Program-made: the position numbers and the translations under genes
In this document: in pieces, positions 1 through 9,106 of the stretch
How positions within the stretch are numbered: the first letter of the stretch is position 1
How the letters are laid out: each line of letters opens with the position of its first letter
Assembly: GCA_945883495.1 (NCBI GenBank)
Contig: CAMCXS010000010.1
Location: forward strand, 31,003-95,002
Direction of reading: 5' to 3'
DNA from: Akkermansia muciniphila
GTDB taxonomy: Bacteria; Verrucomicrobiota; Verrucomicrobiia; Verrucomicrobiales; DEV007
Length of the DNA stretch: 64,000 bases
The notes under the pieces: model-generated
Databases searched by the model: none
What the model saw: only the letters and a program-made list of their open reading frames with translations
What the model was told of the DNA's origin: nothing

Positions 1-1240
1 CCTTGGGGTAACGCCGCTCCGCGTTTCCCGTGAACACCTCGCGCAACTCGGCATCGGTGCGGCGTTCGAAGACGCCTTCGAGCGCCGGGGGCAGGAATTC
101 TTCGCGGTCCAAGGCGTAGGGACTGATGGCGCCGAAGTAGGGTTCCCGCGCCAATTCCGGGCCGCCGCGTCCTTCCAGGGAATGGCAGCCGTAGCAATCC
201 ATCCGGGTGAGCCATTCATCGAGCGTGACGGACGTTTCCGCCAGGGCCAAGCCTTGCAGCGCCAGGGTGATGGCGGTGCGTTGCAGAGGGCTGAGGTAAT
301 AATAAGGCACCGCCCCAGCCAGCGGCTCGTCTTGCAGGCATCCCCGGTTTTCCGGTCGTAACTCCAGGAGCGGACGTGCTTTGCGCAGCGGCATCGGCCC
401 GTCGCCGGTGTCGTGACAATTCGCGCAGCCTTTGCTGGCGAAGAGTTCCCGGCCCCGCGCCGCCAAGGCTGGGTCCGCCGATTCCTGAAGCAAGGCCGGA
501 TCCGGCTCCTCACGCATCGGGGAGGATTGCAGATACGCCGCCAAATCCGCCGCCTCGATTTCAGTGAGCCCATGCGCCGGCATCCGGCCCGAGGGATGAT
601 ACTTCACCGGATCGAGCAGAAATCGTGTCAGGTAATCCGTGGTCCAAAACAAAGCGATCCGCACCGGCTGCGACGCCATGGCCGGGGCCTCGACCGTGGC
701 GTCCTTGGGCAAAGCCGGCGGGAAGTATTCGGTATCCGGCGCATGACAGGCGATGCAGCCGATCGAGTGATACAATTCCCGCCCCCGGTCGATATTGCCC
801 AGCAAAAGCGGTTCACCCGGCGGCTGCCGCAAGGAAACGAGATAGGCATAGAGCGCCGCCAATTCCTCCTCGTCCCGGTCCGGCCCGGCGAAGAGGCTGG
901 GCATGGAGGTGGAGCGTTTCAGCATGCGCGGATTGCGGAGGAGGATTTGCAGGACGGACTCGTCCCCAAACCGCGACCCCACGCCGGAAAGCCGAGGACC
1001 GGCGACGCCCGAAAATCGTGCCCGCAGCGGTTCGGGCGGTTCGTGACAGCCGGTGCAGTTCAGCTCATTGAGGAGGAGCTCCCCGCCTTTGGCCAAGTAT
1101 TCCGGAGCGTCTTCCTCCGCGTGAAAGCGATTGAACCCGGTCACCAGCGGATAATTCACCTCCTCGGCGTGCGCGGGATGCGCCCGGACCCACGACGGGA
1201 CGGCAAACACCAGAACTGCGGCGACAACGAAGCGGGCCAT
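1..1240 (-). CDS. Tetraheme c-type cytochrome, exported (C-terminus beyond window)
   Basis: This is an exported electron-transfer protein. Reading leftward from an ATG at 1240, the protein opens with a signal peptide (MARFVVAAVLVF, cleavage probably after an Ala near residue 25). The frame stays open to the window edge. Four heme-binding CxxCH motifs lie in this single frame: CTGCH (1057-1043), CIACH (757-743), CANCH (427-413) and CYGCH (196-182). Four in-frame motifs at intervals of about 80-110 residues make the call firm although the stop codon is not seen. It starts 4 bases after the BatA-like gene stop, so it is probably the last or a late gene of that operon. Multiheme cytochromes of this kind are frequent in PVC bacteria. 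The electron partner is unknown. Confidence 0.85.
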   Translation of the reverse strand, partial: MARFVVAAVLVFAVPSWVRAHPAHAEEVNYPLVTGFNRFHAEEDAPEYLAKGGELLLNELNCTGCHEPPEPLRARFSGVAGPRLSGVGSRFGDESVLQILLRNPRMLKRSTSMPSLFAGPDRDEEELAALYAYLVSLRQPPGEPLLLGNIDRGRELYHSIGCIACHAPDTEYFPPALPKDATVEAPAMASQPVRIALFWTTDYLTRFLLDPVKYHPSGRMPAHGLTEIEAADLAAYLQSSPMREEPDPALLQESADPALAARGRELFASKGCANCHDTGDGPMPLRKARPLLELRPENRGCLQDEPLAGAVPYYYLSPLQRTAITLALQGLALAETSVTLDEWLTRMDCYGCHSLEGRGGPELAREPYFGAISPYALDREEFLPPALEGVFERRTDAELREVFTGNAERRYPK

Positions 1241-1244
1241 GCCC

Positions 1245-3047
1245 TTACCTTTCCGCCACCAAGGCGCCGCCCTCAACCAAGCTCTGGCGCCAAGCCATCC
1301 AGGCCCAACTGCCCACGAGCAGCGCCATCACGAGCAAGGTCCAAAGCGGCCAGTTTAAGTCATGCTCGGAGTGACGCTGCACCAACTGGCGCTCCACGCC
1401 GGAGACATCGTCCCGGCTCGCCGACTTGCGGAAATCGCCCTCGCGGGCATCGGCGAAGTAGGTCACGCCCTGGAGCAGAGGGACCTCGCCTTGAGCGATC
1501 GAGAGAAACCCAATTTTGAGGGGCGCCCTGAGGTCCGCGAGCGGGAGATCGCGTCGCCAGTCCTCCGAGCTATCCCACGAGGTGAAGCGAGCTTCCACCG
1601 TGCCCAAGGACGCATCCGCGACGGGCACTTTCAACGGTTGCCCGGTTTCCAAAATGCGGCGTTCGAGCACCGGTTTGTCGAGCCGGATCGATTCCGCGAA
1701 CCTGTGGATTGCCAGAACGAAGGCGGGCAGCTGATCTGCGTTCGAAGTGGCCACATCGAACCCGAAGAGCAACTGCCGCGAACCATCGGGGTGGCGCCGC
1801 AGCAGGATGAGTGGCTTGTCCTCCCGCCAGACGAGCACGCGATCGTTCTCGGTTTGGGGAATCCCAAAGCTCTGCTGATGAATCAACGGCTCCCAATTCA
1901 AGTTCGCCACCAGCTCATGATCCTCCGCGAGAATCCGCCCCGCCACCGGCTTCGCCGACGCCGAGGGCCGGTCCAGAAAGACGACCGCGTTCCCCGATGG
2001 CAGCGCCGGATTCAAGGGATCATACCCCGCGAACGCCAAATCCGCCGCCGGCCCACCCGCCTCAGCCAGCCGAGCCCCGTCAATCGAAGCCACGACTTTC
2101 TCCGTCAACGAGGTCAACCGTGTCGAACTCAGATTGCTCACAAACAAAACCCGCGGCTCCGGACGCAGCAGCGGCAAGACATCGTCCACGGCAAACCCGT
2201 CCGGCTCCAACTGCAACCGGAGCCTCTCCCCGCCCGCCGGAAAGCCGCCTTCCAAAACCCGGACCTCGCCGGGCTCCAACCGGATCTTCTGGGCAGGTGA
2301 CCGCTGCTCCCCCGCCGCGAGTGTCCAGCTGCGTTCCACGGCGGACTCGCCGAAGTTGCGCAGCAGTGCCCGCCAGCGCGCCTTGCCGCCCTCCTCCCGC
2401 ACTTCCAAGCCCGTAAAGCCCGCGTTGTCGATCGACCGGCCCACGGCGAGGAGCCGGGCATCGAACGGCAGCTCCGGGACGACGTGATCCGTCACCAGAA
2501 TGACCACGCCCGATGGCCCCACCGCACTGCGCGCCACCCGCAGCGCCGGGGTGAACTCGTGTTCTCCCAGCAACGGCTCCCAAGCGGCCAAAACGCCCTG
2601 AACGCCTTTCAACTCGGTGCCGCGATAGTAGTTCCGCCCCGCCAACCCGCTTCCGACGACGTAGTACTCCGTGCGCCCCGAAGCCGAGCCCATGCCGCTG
2701 AGGACGCGGATCAATTCCTTGGCCGCCTCCTCACGAAACGCGGACATCGAGGCCGACTCATCCAGGACGACCGCCACCGGCTGCACTGATTCTGGCCGAA
2801 GCCAGCGCGGTTGCGCCAGAATCCACGTCAGCAAGAGGACCATCAACAACTGCAACCAGAGCGGCACCGATGCGCGGATTCGATCGATTTTCCGCCCTTC
2901 GCTGCTCTCCCGTTGGATCTGTTGCAGCAGAAACAAAGTCGAAATGGTGACCGGCTGGCTTTGGCGTTGCAGCAAATGGATCAGCAACACGGCGGGAATA
3001 CCGAGGAGCGCCCAAAGTCCGGCGGGGTTGCCCAAAATCCATTCCAT
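1245..3047 (-). CDS. BatA-like VWA-domain membrane protein
   Basis: The 600-residue protein has the BatA (aerotolerance-type) layout. A first membrane segment lies at about residues 9-27, a second at about 63-79, and a von Willebrand A-like domain follows directly with a MIDAS-type D-E-S-A-S at residues 96-100. A long beta-rich periplasmic region follows, and a last membrane helix (about 570-590) leaves a short tail. BatA proteins work with MoxR ATPases and DUF58 proteins in cell-envelope maturation or stress tolerance, and both partners are encoded just upstream (3051-3944 and 8075-9100). It starts 3 bases after the DUF58 stop. The family call is firm; the client protein is unknown. Confidence 0.8.
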   Translation of the reverse strand: MEWILGNPAGLWALLGIPAVLLIHLLQRQSQPVTISTLFLLQQIQRESSEGRKIDRIRASVPLWLQLLMVLLLTWILAQPRWLRPESVQPVAVVLDESASMSAFREEAAKELIRVLSGMGSASGRTEYYVVGSGLAGRNYYRGTELKGVQGVLAAWEPLLGEHEFTPALRVARSAVGPSGVVILVTDHVVPELPFDARLLAVGRSIDNAGFTGLEVREEGGKARWRALLRNFGESAVERSWTLAAGEQRSPAQKIRLEPGEVRVLEGGFPAGGERLRLQLEPDGFAVDDVLPLLRPEPRVLFVSNLSSTRLTSLTEKVVASIDGARLAEAGGPAADLAFAGYDPLNPALPSGNAVVFLDRPSASAKPVAGRILAEDHELVANLNWEPLIHQQSFGIPQTENDRVLVWREDKPLILLRRHPDGSRQLLFGFDVATSNADQLPAFVLAIHRFAESIRLDKPVLERRILETGQPLKVPVADASLGTVEARFTSWDSSEDWRRDLPLADLRAPLKIGFLSIAQGEVPLLQGVTYFADAREGDFRKSASRDDVSGVERQLVQRHSEHDLNWPLWTLLVMALLVGSWAWMAWRQSLVEGGALVAER

Positions 3048-3050
3048 ACG

Positions 3051-3944
3051 TCAACCCAGCTCCACGCTCCCCGCTGTCACCGCTTCCATCCGCAACGCTT
3101 GGGCGAAGTCCCCTTCCGCCGGCACGCGCACCACGGAGACATCGTAACGCCGCCCCTGCTGTTTCCAGCCCTCAAAATGGCGACGGTAGGCCGTCCGGTA
3201 CTTTTGCAGCAGCTCCAACTGCACCCGCCGCTGATGCCGCGTCCCGTCTTCGGCATCGATAAACTCGTAGTTCCCGGACCACGCTGGCTCCGCTTCCTCG
3301 CGCGAGAACGGAGCGAAGATCGATCCAAAGCCGCGCTGGCTTGCCAACTGCCGCAGCATCGGATCGCCGTCCCCGTGAAACAGCAGGTCGCTCAGGACGA
3401 TCCGCATCGACTGGGCGCGGAAGGGAATCGCCTCCAACCTCGGCGGGGTGGAAGCCGGCCCGCCCGGCAACGACTTGAGCGGCTCCATCCAGGCGTGCCC
3501 GGTCAGAGCTTCCGTCCGCAACGGCGTGCTGCCCCCCGGACTGGCCAAGTAAAACCGGCCACTGGCCCCGGACTTGAGCACCGCGTGGACCAGAAAGTAG
3601 AGAAGCTCCACGGTGCGCAGCGACTTCGCGTCCCCGAGGAACATCGACGGTGAGGCATCGATCACAAGATCCACCAAGGGCCGGACCTCCTCCCGGTAGA
3701 GCTTCATCGTGTAGTTGCCGCTCCGGGCGTATGCCTGCCAGTTGATGTGGCGCGGGTCATCGCCCGGGATGTAGCTGCGGTGATCCTGGAAATCGAGCGA
3801 TGAGCCGGTCCCGGAGCCTTGGTGATCGCCGGTCGCGCCTTTCCAAACCCGTTTGCCGAACGGCAGCCGGAAGACTTCCGCCCACCCTTGAGCCCGGGCG
3901 CTGGCAGCCCGGAAATCGATGCTCTCGAGGGCCGCCCAACTCAT
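3051..3944 (-). CDS. DUF58 domain protein (MoxR-associated)
   Basis: The 297-residue protein carries the DUF58 core at about residues 45-90, including YIPGDDPRHINW and KLYREE. A VWA-like MIDAS motif (D-A-S-P-S, residues 96-100) follows. The open frame extends upstream to 4022, but the ATG at 3944 overlaps the stop of the ABC permease (ATGA). That is the usual arrangement in this operon, so I chose it. DUF58 proteins accompany MoxR AAA+ ATPases and BatA-type proteins, probably as partners that present substrates. No membrane segment is evident, so it is probably cytoplasmic. Confidence 0.85.
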   Translation of the reverse strand: MSWAALESIDFRAASARAQGWAEVFRLPFGKRVWKGATGDHQGSGTGSSLDFQDHRSYIPGDDPRHINWQAYARSGNYTMKLYREEVRPLVDLVIDASPSMFLGDAKSLRTVELLYFLVHAVLKSGASGRFYLASPGGSTPLRTEALTGHAWMEPLKSLPGGPASTPPRLEAIPFRAQSMRIVLSDLLFHGDGDPMLRQLASQRGFGSIFAPFSREEAEPAWSGNYEFIDAEDGTRHQRRVQLELLQKYRTAYRRHFEGWKQQGRRYDVSVVRVPAEGDFAQALRMEAVTAGSVELG

Positions 3945-5353
3945 AGAACCCAATCCTTCATGCCCTGCCGCAGCCGCTTCCACTTCCAAATTACCACCGC
4001 GATGGAGAAGAGCAGGACGCAAACTTGAATCCCTTCGGCGAGCAGAACGGCCTCCACATCCAGGGCGTCATTCAGAGCGGCATAAGTCGAAACCGGCGGC
4101 AAAACCATCCCTAGCCAGGCCAGGGCCGGAACTTCGCCACGTTCCACGAACGGGATCAGCGTCGCCGAGATCGTGCCCATGAAGATCGCAATCAGGCAGT
4201 AAGAAACGATCGGCTGCGGATGCGCGGGCCGCGTGAGCAACATAATCGCCAACGGCAAAAGGGCCGATGCCGTGAATCCGAGAATCAAACTGACTCCGTG
4301 CCCTTCCGAGCTGATGCCGGAATTCGTCCAGACATCCGGCAAAAGCACCGCGGCCGATGCGAACAACACGGAGAGCAGAAGCACAAACCACATCCCGCTG
4401 AACCAGCCGGGGGCCAGAAAGTTTTCCAGAACCCGGCCCAGCGGAATGCGGCGAAACGGCGCGTAGACGGAAGGCACCGTCGGCGGATGTTCGCTGAGCG
4501 CATCCAACGCCAGCAGGGTGAAAAAGAAGAATGGATAAAACAGGTAAGCCGATATCCCTTGGAGATGCGCAATCGCCAGCGCTACCAAGAACGCGACAAA
4601 ACCGGCGAGACGACGCCGGGTCACGTAATTAACCGCTTCCGGCGCGATCCGGCTGGCCGCCATATCGAGCAAATAGTAGCCGAGGAAGATCGCCGCCGGG
4701 ACAATCGCCGCCCAGCCCAACGCGCCGAGATGGAACGGCGCCACGCCATCTCCACGGGTCACACGGTCCACCGAGGCCCACATAAACTGCATCGTGAGGA
4801 TCACCACCGGCACGGTGAAGAAGCAGCGGATCAGGAAGTTCGACACCACGGAAAGTCCCACCATCAACGCCGTGAGAAGCCCGGAAAGGCCGATCACCAC
4901 GAAGAGAAGGACGATTTCCGCCAAGACGTTCATCCCGCCAAAGAAGTAACGCAGGACGATGTAGGGCAACACCGCGACCGCCAGGAGCACCGACTGACTC
5001 ATGAGCGCTAGCCACTTCCCAGCGGTAATCCGCCAAGCCGACATCCGGGTCAAGGAGATCAGCTCCATCGTGTTCAGCCGGACCTCCGAATTCAACGCGT
5101 TCAGCCCGCGCAAAGGCATGACGAACAACAAGGTGACCTGCAACAGCACCCAGAACGATCCCGCGGTGGCCCGGCTGTCGCTGTACTCCGAGAAGCCGGA
5201 CATCATGAAAAGCAGCAGCAGCGCCTGCACGATGACAAACGCCCAAGTAAAGGCACGGGTCCGCAAGCCTTGGCGCAGCTCCTTGACCACCATCGGGCCA
5301 ATGGAATCGCTGAAGTCGACCAACGAGGTTTCGGAGGATTTCATCTCACTCAT
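3941..5353 (-). CDS. ABC-2-type transporter permease
   Basis: The 470-residue protein has roughly 10-12 hydrophobic helices and a cytoplasmic N-terminus containing a conserved-looking VVKELRQGLRTR stretch, typical of ABC-2-type permeases. The start overlaps the ATPase stop (TGA at 5352-5350, ATG at 5353), and the stop overlaps the DUF58 start. It should form the membrane part of a transporter with the ATPase at 5350-6339. The exported 580-residue protein at 6336-8078 may be an accessory subunit. Pairing of such an ABC system with MoxR/BatA genes suggests envelope assembly rather than nutrient uptake, but the substrate cannot be read from sequence. Confidence 0.8.
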   Translation of the reverse strand: MSEMKSSETSLVDFSDSIGPMVVKELRQGLRTRAFTWAFVIVQALLLLFMMSGFSEYSDSRATAGSFWVLLQVTLLFVMPLRGLNALNSEVRLNTMELISLTRMSAWRITAGKWLALMSQSVLLAVAVLPYIVLRYFFGGMNVLAEIVLLFVVIGLSGLLTALMVGLSVVSNFLIRCFFTVPVVILTMQFMWASVDRVTRGDGVAPFHLGALGWAAIVPAAIFLGYYLLDMAASRIAPEAVNYVTRRRLAGFVAFLVALAIAHLQGISAYLFYPFFFFTLLALDALSEHPPTVPSVYAPFRRIPLGRVLENFLAPGWFSGMWFVLLLSVLFASAAVLLPDVWTNSGISSEGHGVSLILGFTASALLPLAIMLLTRPAHPQPIVSYCLIAIFMGTISATLIPFVERGEVPALAWLGMVLPPVSTYAALNDALDVEAVLLAEGIQVCVLLFSIAVVIWKWKRLRQGMKDWVL

Positions 5354-6339
5354 TTGGCGGCGGCTTCGCGATCCAGTTTGCCCACCATTTCAATGAAGGC
5401 ATCCTCCAAGTTGCGCTCCTCGCGACGGAATTCCGTAACGACGAGTCCATCCATGATCATGCGGCGCAGCACGCCACCCACTGCCTCCGGGGAGCCGTCT
5501 TCGATCTCGATCTTCCCGCCGCTCTTGGTCGCCTGGAGGAATTCGACCTGGGGAGAGGTGATCGCCCATTGCTCCAGCTTGGCCGGGTCGCCGTGGATCG
5601 TGACGTTGACCACCGCTGTCTCCAGCCCATGGCGCTTCATGCTCTCCGCGGTGCCGTGATGGACCACCTTCCCGGCGTTGATGAAGATGAGGGTATCGCA
5701 CATTTCTCCAAGTTCGGAGAGGATGTGCGAGCTGATGAGAATCGTCTTGCCCTCCTGAGCGAGGATGCGGATGAGATGGCGCAACTCCACCCGGGCTTTC
5801 GGGTCCAACCCGGCCGCCGGCTCGTCGAGAATGAGGACCTGGGGATCGTGAATCAACGCCCGCCCCAAACAAAGCCGCTGGCCCTGCCCTTTCGAAAGCT
5901 TGTTGATCAGCCGGTCGTGCAGCTTGTTCAGCTCCGTGAATTCCATGACCTCCGCAACCCGGTCCCGTCGCTCCTGCCCTTTGTAACCGAGCGCCCGGGC
6001 GAAGAAGTCTAGGTACTCATTGACCGTCATGTTGTCGTAGGTCCCGAACGTGTCGGGCATCCAGCCCAGCACTTCGCGCACCTTGCCGGGATAATCCATG
6101 ACGTTGACGCCCATGATTTCCGCCACTCCAGAACTCGGATACTCCAAGGTCGCCAAAATCCGCATCGTGGTCGTCTTCCCCGCTCCGTTGGCCCCGATGA
6201 ACCCAGCCACTTGGCCCTGGGCGATGGAAAAACTCAAGCCGTCCACGGCCCGGATCTGGCCAAATTGACGGCAGAGATTGTGAACCCGTATCGCCGGGAC
6301 CGTCTGCGGTTCGGGTTCTGGCAGTGGAGGAGGATTCAT
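5350..6339 (-). CDS. ABC transporter ATP-binding protein
   Basis: The 329-residue nucleotide-binding subunit is of the ABC-2/NatA type. All motifs are intact: Walker A GANGAGKTT, a signature variant LSKGQGQ, Walker B VLILDEPAAGLDP, and the switch His in ISSHILSE. A C-terminal extension of about 90 residues, usual in this subfamily, follows the ATPase core. The ATG at 6339 overlaps the TGA of the upstream gene, so translation is probably coupled. It should energise the permease encoded immediately downstream. Confidence 0.9.
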   Translation of the reverse strand: MNPPPLPEPEPQTVPAIRVHNLCRQFGQIRAVDGLSFSIAQGQVAGFIGANGAGKTTTMRILATLEYPSSGVAEIMGVNVMDYPGKVREVLGWMPDTFGTYDNMTVNEYLDFFARALGYKGQERRDRVAEVMEFTELNKLHDRLINKLSKGQGQRLCLGRALIHDPQVLILDEPAAGLDPKARVELRHLIRILAQEGKTILISSHILSELGEMCDTLIFINAGKVVHHGTAESMKRHGLETAVVNVTIHGDPAKLEQWAITSPQVEFLQATKSGGKIEIEDGSPEAVGGVLRRMIMDGLVVTEFRREERNLEDAFIEMVGKLDREAAAK

Positions 6340-8078
6340 GGCGCGGTGGCGGAACGGTTGACGGGTTCACCCGCGACGAACAGGCGGTCATCCCGCCAAC
6401 GGATCGAGCGCAACGAAGGAATCAACAGCGCCCCGGGATCGTCCGCCTCGGCCAGGAATTGGTTTGGCTCCGAGCTGAGCTTGGAAAACTTAAAGTCCCA
6501 CGTCTTGCTGAAGGAGGCATAGGTCTTTTCCCAAGCCAGTTTGTATTCCTTGGCGGGGATTGGCTCCAACTCGATCGGCTTGCCACTGGGAACGGGCGCT
6601 CCGCTGCGCCAATATTTGCCGGACGCATCCTGGTAGTAGAAGCTCTTCAGCCCGTAGCCCAGACTGTTGAAGAGTTGCGGCGGCTGCGCATCGGCCCCGG
6701 GAGCGATGACCTCGATGCGCGCCCGCGTCGGCGTCGCGGCCCGCACGAGCTGCATCTGCTCGCTCCGGCTGCGAAACCAATCACCGCCGATCTGGCCATC
6801 GGCCTGTTGGAAATTCGCCTCCATCGCGTAGGGATCATCGAAGTGGGTCCACCGCGATCGTTTCATCACGACCGGGCTGAGCCAACTGGTCTCGGAGGCG
6901 GCGAATTGGCGCCCGCCGAGCACGCCGGTCCGGGAGATCTGTTCTTGGATCAAGTGCGCCAGCCGTTCCTCCGGCTGCGAGCGCAGCAGCATGAAGCCCA
7001 CACGACGTCCCGATCCGCCAAAACCATCTCCCAGGAGAATGATCACGAGGAGGATCAAGCTGGCGGCCAGGGAGATGAGCGGCGTCGTAATGAAGAGCCG
7101 GTGCCGCTGCCCCGGTTTGGCCCAGACCTGCAAATTGACCGGCCCCACCACCACGGCGAAGGCGGCGAGGATCAGGAAAACGAGCAACGGGTTGAAGTCC
7201 TTTTCCCCGAATGCCGACTGCAACGGGTTAGTCTGGTAATCCTCCCGTAGCGACTTGATGAGACTCGGCGAGGTGTCCAACTCGGGAGCGAGCTGGTCCA
7301 CCGGAAGCTTCAACCCGTCCCACGGCCAGTTCGAAATGTGGCCCATCCCCAGTTGTTTTGCAGATGGAGCTGCTTCCGTCCCAAACAGATGCAGCTGACC
7401 TCCCAGGCGCACCCAGCTGGAAAAGGTCTCACGTAGAGCCGGTTCCAAGGCGTCCCATTCCCTGCGGCTCATCAGGATCGAATCAAACCCGGTCAAGGCG
7501 CGCCAATCCACGGGCACTTCCGCCGGTGCAAAGGTCGCCGCCAGGGGTTGACCGAGGGACGCAAGTGATCCTCGAGCATCCACCGCTTTGGTCAATTCCT
7601 CCAAATTGTTGAGGCCGGCCAATCCCTTGCTGAACGCTACCGAACGCCAATCCGTGGTCAGCATGCCGGGATGGTTGCCTTGTGCCTCAAACCTTCCGCT
7701 GCGCACGCTGATCTGGAGTTCCCCTTCCACGCTTCGATCCAACTTGCTGACCAACGGGACCAAGAATGCGTGCTCCGTCTCGGAACTGGCTGGCGTCGTC
7801 ACCGGATACGACGAGACAAAGCGCAGCCCTTCTCCATATTGCGGCTGAGATCGGAACGTCACCGTCCAACTCCGCGGCTGGTCAAAGCCGTTGCGGATGA
7901 TAATCTTCACCGGAATGAAACCGCGAGGCGGGACGCGCTCGAACGGCGAAGTGGCGCGCACCTCGGTCCCCGTCAGCACATCCACGTCCCGCTTGAAGAT
8001 CTCAAATTCCGCCGTGGCCGGACGAGGGTGGAGCCAGACGAGCGCCACCCAAAGCAAAAGCAATCCGCTGGACCTCAC
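6336..8078 (-). CDS. Exported protein with two C-half membrane segments, MoxR/ABC operon
   Basis: I do not recognise a named family in this 580-residue protein. It has a cleavable signal peptide (residues 1-23, ending ATA), then about 280 residues of predicted periplasmic beta-rich and mixed sequence. Two close membrane helices (roughly residues 300-320 and 333-355) come next, followed by a C-terminal domain of about 220 residues. The start is a GTG at 8078 overlapping the moxR stop (GTGA), and its own stop overlaps the ABC ATPase start. This position suggests an accessory subunit of the ABC transporter or a link between it and the MoxR/BatA machinery; that is inference. Confidence 0.7.
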   Translation of the reverse strand: MRSSGLLLLWVALVWLHPRPATAEFEIFKRDVDVLTGTEVRATSPFERVPPRGFIPVKIIIRNGFDQPRSWTVTFRSQPQYGEGLRFVSSYPVTTPASSETEHAFLVPLVSKLDRSVEGELQISVRSGRFEAQGNHPGMLTTDWRSVAFSKGLAGLNNLEELTKAVDARGSLASLGQPLAATFAPAEVPVDWRALTGFDSILMSRREWDALEPALRETFSSWVRLGGQLHLFGTEAAPSAKQLGMGHISNWPWDGLKLPVDQLAPELDTSPSLIKSLREDYQTNPLQSAFGEKDFNPLLVFLILAAFAVVVGPVNLQVWAKPGQRHRLFITTPLISLAASLILLVIILLGDGFGGSGRRVGFMLLRSQPEERLAHLIQEQISRTGVLGGRQFAASETSWLSPVVMKRSRWTHFDDPYAMEANFQQADGQIGGDWFRSRSEQMQLVRAATPTRARIEVIAPGADAQPPQLFNSLGYGLKSFYYQDASGKYWRSGAPVPSGKPIELEPIPAKEYKLAWEKTYASFSKTWDFKFSKLSSEPNQFLAEADDPGALLIPSLRSIRWRDDRLFVAGEPVNRSATAP

Positions 8079-9100
8079 GCGGTAACGGCGGGTTGAGATT
8101 CTTTCAGGGTCTTGGGCACGGCCAGCGATTGCACCGGCACCTCGGCCAAGAGATCGCCGACCACTCCCGCGTTGGTCTTTCCATCGATCCGCGCGTTGTA
8201 GTCGAGAATGATCCGGTGCTGCAACACTGGCACCGCGACGGCCTGGACGTCTTCAAACGAGGCATTGATCCGGCCCGCCATGAGTCCGCGCGCCTTGGCC
8301 GCCGAAGCCAAACTGAGCGCCGCCCGCGGGCTGGCACCATATTTGATCGACGCCGAAGCCTTGGATTGCCCCGGATGCGTCGCGTCCACGAGGCGGGCGA
8401 TGTAGTTCGCGACCACTTCGGGCAAGTAAATCGTCCGGACCGCGTCCATGATGCCGAGCAAGGCCTCCCGGCTCATGACCGGCTTGAGTTCCGGCTCCAC
8501 GCCGAGTTCACGATTTTCTACGATGCGCTGCAAGGTGGCGACGTCGTTGCGGCGTACATCCAGCTTGAAGAGAAAGCGGTCGAGCTGCGCTTCCGGCAGC
8601 GGATACGTCCCCTCCAACTCGATCGGGTTTTGCGTGGCCAACACGAAAAAGGGCTGCGGCAGCGTGTGCGTTTCGCCCAGCACGGTGACGCGGCGTTCCT
8701 GCATCGCTTCCAAGAGCGCGGATTGCGTCTTTGGCGAGGCCCGGTTGATTTCGTCTGCCAAACAAAGGTTGGCGAAGAGCGGCCCGGGCTGGAAGACAAA
8801 TTCGCGCCGTCCGTTTGCTTCCTGGAGGACCGGGTTGCCCGTGATGTCCCCCGGCAACAGATCCGGAGTAAACTGAATCCGCTTCGTGCTCAGCTCCAAC
8901 GCCTTGGCCAAGCCTTTGACCAATTCCGTTTTGCCCAGCCCCGGCAAACCTTCGAGCAAGATGTGGCCTCGCGCCAAAATTCCCGTGACCACCAGTTCCA
9001 CGAGCCGCTCCTGCCCGAAAAGGACACCATTGAGCGCATCTAGGAGCCGGCGAACCTCGGCGGTGTGGATGGCGAGATCAGCTTCGGTCGGGTGAGGCAT
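8075..9100 (-). CDS. MoxR-family AAA+ ATPase
   Basis: The 341-residue cytoplasmic ATPase has Walker A (GLPGLGKTE, residues 51-59), Walker B (CLADEINRA), sensor-1-like ATQNPIE and a downstream arginine-rich AAA lid. Length and motif order match the MoxR branch, whose members act as chaperone-like ATPases in maturation of enzymes or envelope complexes together with VWA proteins. The DUF58 and BatA-like partners lie downstream in the same operon. It starts 6 bases after the preceding gene and overlaps the next start. Family assignment is firm; the client is unknown. Confidence 0.93.
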   Translation of the reverse strand: MPHPTEADLAIHTAEVRRLLDALNGVLFGQERLVELVVTGILARGHILLEGLPGLGKTELVKGLAKALELSTKRIQFTPDLLPGDITGNPVLQEANGRREFVFQPGPLFANLCLADEINRASPKTQSALLEAMQERRVTVLGETHTLPQPFFVLATQNPIELEGTYPLPEAQLDRFLFKLDVRRNDVATLQRIVENRELGVEPELKPVMSREALLGIMDAVRTIYLPEVVANYIARLVDATHPGQSKASASIKYGASPRAALSLASAAKARGLMAGRINASFEDVQAVAVPVLQHRIILDYNARIDGKTNAGVVGDLLAEVPVQSLAVPKTLKESQPAVTA

Positions 9101-9106
9101 AAAGGG

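Noticed and set aside
413..1519. 368-residue open frame on the plus strand
   Set aside because: It is antisense to the cytochrome gene, whose frame contains four CxxCH motifs and a signal peptide. The plus frame is Arg/Pro-rich with no recognisable motif.
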